DNA of 32,710 bases, taken from NCBI GenBank assembly GCA_016290135.1, contig JAEESW010000026.1:1-32710 (forward strand), in the 5' to 3' direction. The notes below the pieces were generated by a model. It saw only the letters and a program-made list of their open reading frames with translations. It had not been told where the DNA came from and did no database searches. This DNA is from a bacterium (lineage in GTDB: Bacteria > UBP6 > UBA1177). Shown in pieces: positions 29,016 to 32,710 of this stretch. Made by a program: the position numbers and the translations under genes. Position 1 is the stretch's first letter, and the number at the start of each line of letters is the position of its first letter.

Positions 29016-30917
29016 TCACGAAATAAACATAAAGATGCTTCCGGTATAAACCAGTTCCCCGTCCTTCATCTCAAGAAACAGAAGCCAGCCTGTTCCGCAC
29101 AAAGGTCCGCAATACTCTTCCCTGTAAACCATTATGGTGTCTGATTCAGGGTCATAGAGAGGGATCGAAAATTTAATGATTCGGTGTCCTGAAACTTTAT
29201 TCAGACAGCTCTCCATGTCATATTCTTCGCTTCCGTTTTCTCCATAACAGATGCTGTCGCTTACAATACCGTCTTTTTCACAGGAATATTTTTCCAAACC
29301 TGAAACGGCTATTGATTTTCTGTTTGTTTCAATGAATTTTTCAACAAATTTCTCAGCATCGTTCTTCTGCATTTTCTCCGCTATACCCGATACATCGTGC
29401 TTTTCGATACGGCGGAATGTGTTTTCAGAACTTTTGGAAGCCACCAGATAACATGATTCTTTATCGTGAAAATGAGCATAGTGTTCAATAATTTTTTGCA
29501 GAAGTTCATCGGCTCCCATTTTTAAAAGAACAGGATTCGGTTCGGCTTTCCCGAACATTTTTTCGATCCTTCTCCTCGGCAGCCAGTAATCTTCCGCGAG
29601 GATTTCCTTCTCTTTCCATTCATAGCAGACAGGCTCGACATAGCGCAGTTCGTCAAGAGATTTCCAGTCAGGATCTATCTCAAAAATCTTTTTTCCGCTC
29701 CTGTCTATCACGAAGTAATGTTCTTCCTTCTTAACCCATGTCCTGCCGAAATAAAACGCGCTTACGCTATCGTATTCTGCCGGAATAATTTCCTTCCCGT
29801 TTTCGTCAAGGAATCCCCATTTTCCCTTGTATTTGAATGAAACTGATTTTTCTTCAGGGCACATACTTTTTCTTACATTTTCATATTTGCTATCTTCATC
29901 CTCTGTGATTTCGATGCTATGCGGAGTTTCCATCTTTTCGTTGCAGTTCTCATCCATTTCTGTAAAAAAAGAGGGTTTGACTTTATCGCAGATTTTTTTG
30001 CCGGTTGAAGCGTCGAAAACTACGAAGTGATTTTCTTTCTTGTCTTTTTTCTTATAGTCAAGATAGAAACTGTTGTTTCCGATGGCATTTCCGTTGCTGT
30101 TAAAAATATAGGTAATCTCTTTTGCCGTATCCTGCATAAGAAAAATTTTATTGTTTTCAGCGGTTACCAAATAGATAGACGAACCTTTTTTTAAAACAGC
30201 TTTCCCTTTGGTCATTCCGAAAAATCCATCATATTCCTCTTCTGAAACCTTTGCCTTTTTAAGATCGACAACTCTGAATTTTCCGTTTTTCGAAACAACC
30301 ATCGTCCCGAGACTGTGACCATCTATTCCGTCGAATTGAGGAGGAAAAACAAAAAGCCCGTTTTTATCTATTACAAACCACAAGGTCTCCTTTTTCAGAG
30401 CCGTCATACCCTCATCCAAACGAATGATTCCTTTAAATTCAGGTTTAGCGATAAAATCCCCTTTTTCATTTATAACTCCCCAGAAACCGTCTTTTCTGAC
30501 CTCCGCCGTTCCATTAGAAAATCTGTCAACAGTATCGAATTGCGGCTTTGCAACATAATTCAAATTTTTATCAACGAATCCCCAGTTGCCGCTTTGAATA
30601 TCCGAAACTGCAAGCAGTCCTTCCGAATAAGAACGATCAATGTCTCGGAATTTGACATCTTTTATCTTTTTTCCAGTTTCATTGAGAAAAACAAACTCTT
30701 TTTGGGTCGTAAAAGCTGGAATCAGACCGTCTTTTATCTTGTCTATGTAGAGATATTCAGCCGGAATCACCTCTTTTCCGTTTTCATCAAGAAGACCGAA
30801 AAGTCCGTTTTTATCCGAAAAAATATAGCGTGCTTTTGTTTTTGCAGAATCCGGCACAGATGAATGATTTGAACAGGCTGCAAAGAATAGAATGGTTAAA
30901 AATATTAGTTTTTTCAT
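29016..30917 (-). CDS. WG-repeat lipoprotein between two Rhs genes, candidate immunity protein
   Basis: 633 residues. The signal peptide has a lipobox (TILFFAA|C, Cys15). WG/KWG repeats fill about residues 30-260 and 360-420: GLFGLLDENGKEVIPAEY, NWGFVDKNLNYVAKPQFD, FWGVINEKGDFIAKPEF, KWGFLDENGKEIIPAEYD. The last 200 residues are different: a helical part, then Cys-containing strands. WG repeats build beta-propeller-like binding surfaces and occur in many secreted proteins of unknown role. It begins nine bases after the Rhs stop with TAGGAG as ribosome site, the position where Rhs immunity genes stand. It may protect against the HExxH peptidase cargo from the periplasmic side. It is much larger than most known immunity proteins, so an accessory role is possible. 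Confidence 0.75.
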   Translation of the reverse strand: MKKLIFLTILFFAACSNHSSVPDSAKTKARYIFSDKNGLFGLLDENGKEVIPAEYLYIDKIKDGLIPAFTTQKEFVFLNETGKKIKDVKFRDIDRSYSEGLLAVSDIQSGNWGFVDKNLNYVAKPQFDTVDRFSNGTAEVRKDGFWGVINEKGDFIAKPEFKGIIRLDEGMTALKKETLWFVIDKNGLFVFPPQFDGIDGHSLGTMVVSKNGKFRVVDLKKAKVSEEEYDGFFGMTKGKAVLKKGSSIYLVTAENNKIFLMQDTAKEITYIFNSNGNAIGNNSFYLDYKKKDKKENHFVVFDASTGKKICDKVKPSFFTEMDENCNEKMETPHSIEITEDEDSKYENVRKSMCPEEKSVSFKYKGKWGFLDENGKEIIPAEYDSVSAFYFGRTWVKKEEHYFVIDRSGKKIFEIDPDWKSLDELRYVEPVCYEWKEKEILAEDYWLPRRRIEKMFGKAEPNPVLLKMGADELLQKIIEHYAHFHDKESCYLVASKSSENTFRRIEKHDVSGIAEKMQKNDAEKFVEKFIETNRKSIAVSGLEKYSCEKDGIVSDSICYGENGSEEYDMESCLNKVSGHRIIKFSIPLYDPESDTIMVYREEYCGPLCGTGWLLFLEMKDGELVYTGSIFMFIS

Positions 30918-30926
30918 TTCAATCTC

Positions 30927-32710
30927 CTATTGCCAATACGGGTCTACATTTGGCTGTATAAAACCAGATTGCTGCCATTTTTCATGGGTCGTTGAATCAT
31001 ATCCGTATTTAGCTCCAGGTGCGAACGGATTCCTGACAAATCCATTTGTACCATCGGAATTCTGTTTATTCCAAAACAGTTCTTTCAACGGATCTTTGCC
31101 TTTGTAGTATGGATTGAAAATAAAAACTTTTCTGCCATTGTTGTCATATTTGATAATTGGACCAACTTCATCCATAATTTCGAGAAAGCTCTTTTTTTCT
31201 CGTATTTCAAGAATTTTTTTGATGAACTGATTTGCAAAATATGTCTGAATTTTGTCTTCTGAAGAATCTGGATCTCCAGGATATTGTTCTCCTCCTTTCT
31301 TCTTTTTTTCCTCTTCTTCTTTTGCCTTGTTTTGGTTCTTTACAGCATTCTTTTCTGCTTCTTTAACTGCTTTCTCAAGTTCTTCTATCAGTTTTTCCAG
31401 CTCATTTATCACTTCTTTCAGCATTTTAATTTTGTCTGCATCTTTTTCTTTTTTTAAATATTGTTGTATTTGCTCCAAAAAAGCTTTTAACTCATCAATA
31501 TTTGGAGCATTAATTATAAATTTATCATAGATAAAATGAGTCAGTTCGTGAGCCAACTTCTCAGCCAACGAAAGGGCCTCTTTACCACCGATAACCACAA
31601 GGTAATCTTGAGACATCTCTTTTTCATCATATTTATACGTAAAACTACCTACATTTTTATCATCATCACATTCAATATGCACCTTGTTGTTTCTATCTAT
31701 TTCTGCTATATCCCATAATTTTGCAACTACTGAATTGTCATTTACAACCTTCATAACATCATCCATACATGATTCTTCTCTAAAGGCTGTTACTAGCCCC
31801 GTCGGATCACTTGCCTCAATGACCATTCCTGCGACATAAGCGAAGCCGTTGCCGAGGTTGTTGGCATCTCCCCATATACCGATGGGGTCTTGATTGATAA
31901 AGCGGTGCATATCAATGTGGTAGTAACGGTTGCGCATCCAATAAAGACCTGTTTCTGGCTCATAGAGGGAGCCGCCCCAGAGGAAGTTGTGTAGGTTTGT
32001 TGCATAGCAGGTCTGGTTGTTGCAGTTTTTCGGCGAGAATTGGGAATCGAGGACCTCAAAATCGCCGTAAACACGGTATCTGTAACGCTCTAAAACATTG
32101 CCGTTCGCATCTGTGAGGGCTGTCACATTTCCGCGCTCGTCGGTGAGGAAATAATAAATTGTGGAAGTGTTGTTTGCGGTGACTTCGATTGCGATATGTC
32201 TGTCTGTGCCGGAATCGATGATGTTTGTGTAATCGTCCGAATTTGTTGATATTTCAACGATGTTCCAATCGTCATAGGAGTATCTTTCTGTCGTGCTGCC
32301 GACTGTTTTTGTAATGCGGCGGTTGAATGCGTCGTAGGTGTAAGTTGCAATCGTGTTTTGACTTCCGTCCTTGACTTCAATGAGGCGGTTCAGGTCGTCG
32401 TAGATATAGGTTTTATCGTCTGTTGTGCCGCTTCTGTCCTCGGAAATCATGTTGTTCCTTTCATCGTATTCATATGCGGATTCTGTGTTGCTTCCGATTT
32501 TTTTGTTTCTTAGTCTGTTGAGTTTGTCCACTCCCCATGCATAGGTTATGCCGTTTTCGGTGCTCTGTTCGATGTTGTGGACTCCATCCTGATAGTAGCT
32601 GTCGGTTCGTGCAGCTGTATTGTTGGTAAAATCGTATTTGACTTCCTTCAGGCGGTAATATGAATCATAAGCATATTTATCGGAAGTGTTCCTGATGCCG
32701 TCAGCTTTTT
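30927..32710 (-). CDS. Rhs/YD-repeat protein with putative HExxH metallopeptidase cargo and conserved tail, 5' end outside window
   Basis: The frame stays open to base 32710 (upstream codons read KADGIRNTSDKYAYDSYYRLKEVKYDF and on), so the protein continues beyond the edge; the GTG at 32529-32531 is internal. The YD-repeat core ends in GLYWMRNRYYHIDMHRFINQDPIG and DPTGL at about 31800. The variable part follows: LAEKLAHELTHFIYDKF (31536-31550 encodes HELTH, a zincin HExxH motif), then a Glu/Lys coiled coil of about 65 residues, a GGEQYPGDPDSSED linker and a helical segment. The conserved tail (NPYYKGKDPLK...HEKWQQSGFIQPNVDPYWQ) closes it. The Rhs shell would encapsulate the cargo until delivery. 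A zinc peptidase toxin is a reasonable inference; the third metal ligand is not obvious. Confidence 0.82.
   Translation of the reverse strand, partial: KADGIRNTSDKYAYDSYYRLKEVKYDFTNNTAARTDSYYQDGVHNIEQSTENGITYAWGVDKLNRLRNKKIGSNTESAYEYDERNNMISEDRSGTTDDKTYIYDDLNRLIEVKDGSQNTIATYTYDAFNRRITKTVGSTTERYSYDDWNIVEISTNSDDYTNIIDSGTDRHIAIEVTANNTSTIYYFLTDERGNVTALTDANGNVLERYRYRVYGDFEVLDSQFSPKNCNNQTCYATNLHNFLWGGSLYEPETGLYWMRNRYYHIDMHRFINQDPIGIWGDANNLGNGFAYVAGMVIEASDPTGLVTAFREESCMDDVMKVVNDNSVVAKLWDIAEIDRNNKVHIECDDDKNVGSFTYKYDEKEMSQDYLVVIGGKEALSLAEKLAHELTHFIYDKFIINAPNIDELKAFLEQIQQYLKKEKDADKIKMLKEVINELEKLIEELEKAVKEAEKNAVKNQNKAKEEEEKKKKGGEQYPGDPDSSEDKIQTYFANQFIKKILEIREKKSFLEIMDEVGPIIKYDNNGRKVFIFNPYYKGKDPLKELFWNKQNSDGTNGFVRNPFAPGAKYGYDSTTHEKWQQSGFIQPNVDPYWQ

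Noticed and set aside
24899-32710. Mobile element or prophage explanation for the array
   Set aside because: No transposase, integrase, phage structural gene or terminal repeats were seen; the pattern fits Rhs recombination instead.

Overview
The window reads as chromosomal DNA of a Gram-negative bacterium. The support is SurA-type periplasmic chaperones, several lipoprotein signal peptides, a sigma-54/PtsN pair and a giant cell-surface lipoprotein. Myxococcus-type cysteine-rich repeats, EGF-like modules and DUF1566 (Lcl C-terminal-like) domains point towards a Myxococcota/deltaproteobacterial-like or uncultivated lineage. That placement is inference; there is no rRNA or marker tree here. No rRNA, tRNA, CRISPR array or transposase was seen, and no gene-free stretch exceeds about 260 bases.

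Left part (1-10.8 kb): a 5'-truncated EGF/DUF1566 surface protein converges on a dGTPase-like HD hydrolase. Next come a plus-strand pair of parvulin/SurA-like foldases and an HU-like DNA-binding protein with a clear promoter and terminator. A compact minus-strand operon follows: HAD phosphatase - purD - engB - SurA-N-like protein - parA. It has ATGA stop/start overlaps and a good sigma-70-type promoter in front of the HAD gene.

Middle part (10.7-24.8 kb): an 8.1-kb gene encodes a 2713-residue modular lipoprotein (acidic linker, ten GDPIM repeats, Cys-rich modules, EGF and DUF1566 domains). A broken DUF1566 tail lies just past its stop codon. Then comes radC, convergent and abutting purL (a PurS-PurL fusion without a glutaminase domain), which lies in an apparent operon rpoN - ptsN-like - purL.

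Right part (24.8 kb to the end): an AT-richer minus-strand Rhs polymorphic-toxin array. A long Rhs gene runs off the right edge and carries a putative HExxH zinc-metallopeptidase cargo. It is followed by a WG-repeat lipoprotein, a second N-terminally truncated Rhs protein with a putative permuted papain-like cargo, a multi-pass membrane protein, a small secreted protein, an orphan Rhs tail, two more membrane proteins and a decayed Rhs fragment.

The most interesting feature is that the cargo is not the last part of these Rhs proteins. A conserved tail of about 60-70 residues (NPYY..KDPLK ... EKWQQSGF[IV]QP.VDP) follows it. In two copies the codons for the tail's last residues (QPEVDPW) contain the Shine-Dalgarno sequence and ATG of the next, putative immunity, gene. 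The array therefore looks like serial 'tail + immunity gene' cassettes left by recombination at two conserved borders, the Rhs core and the tail.
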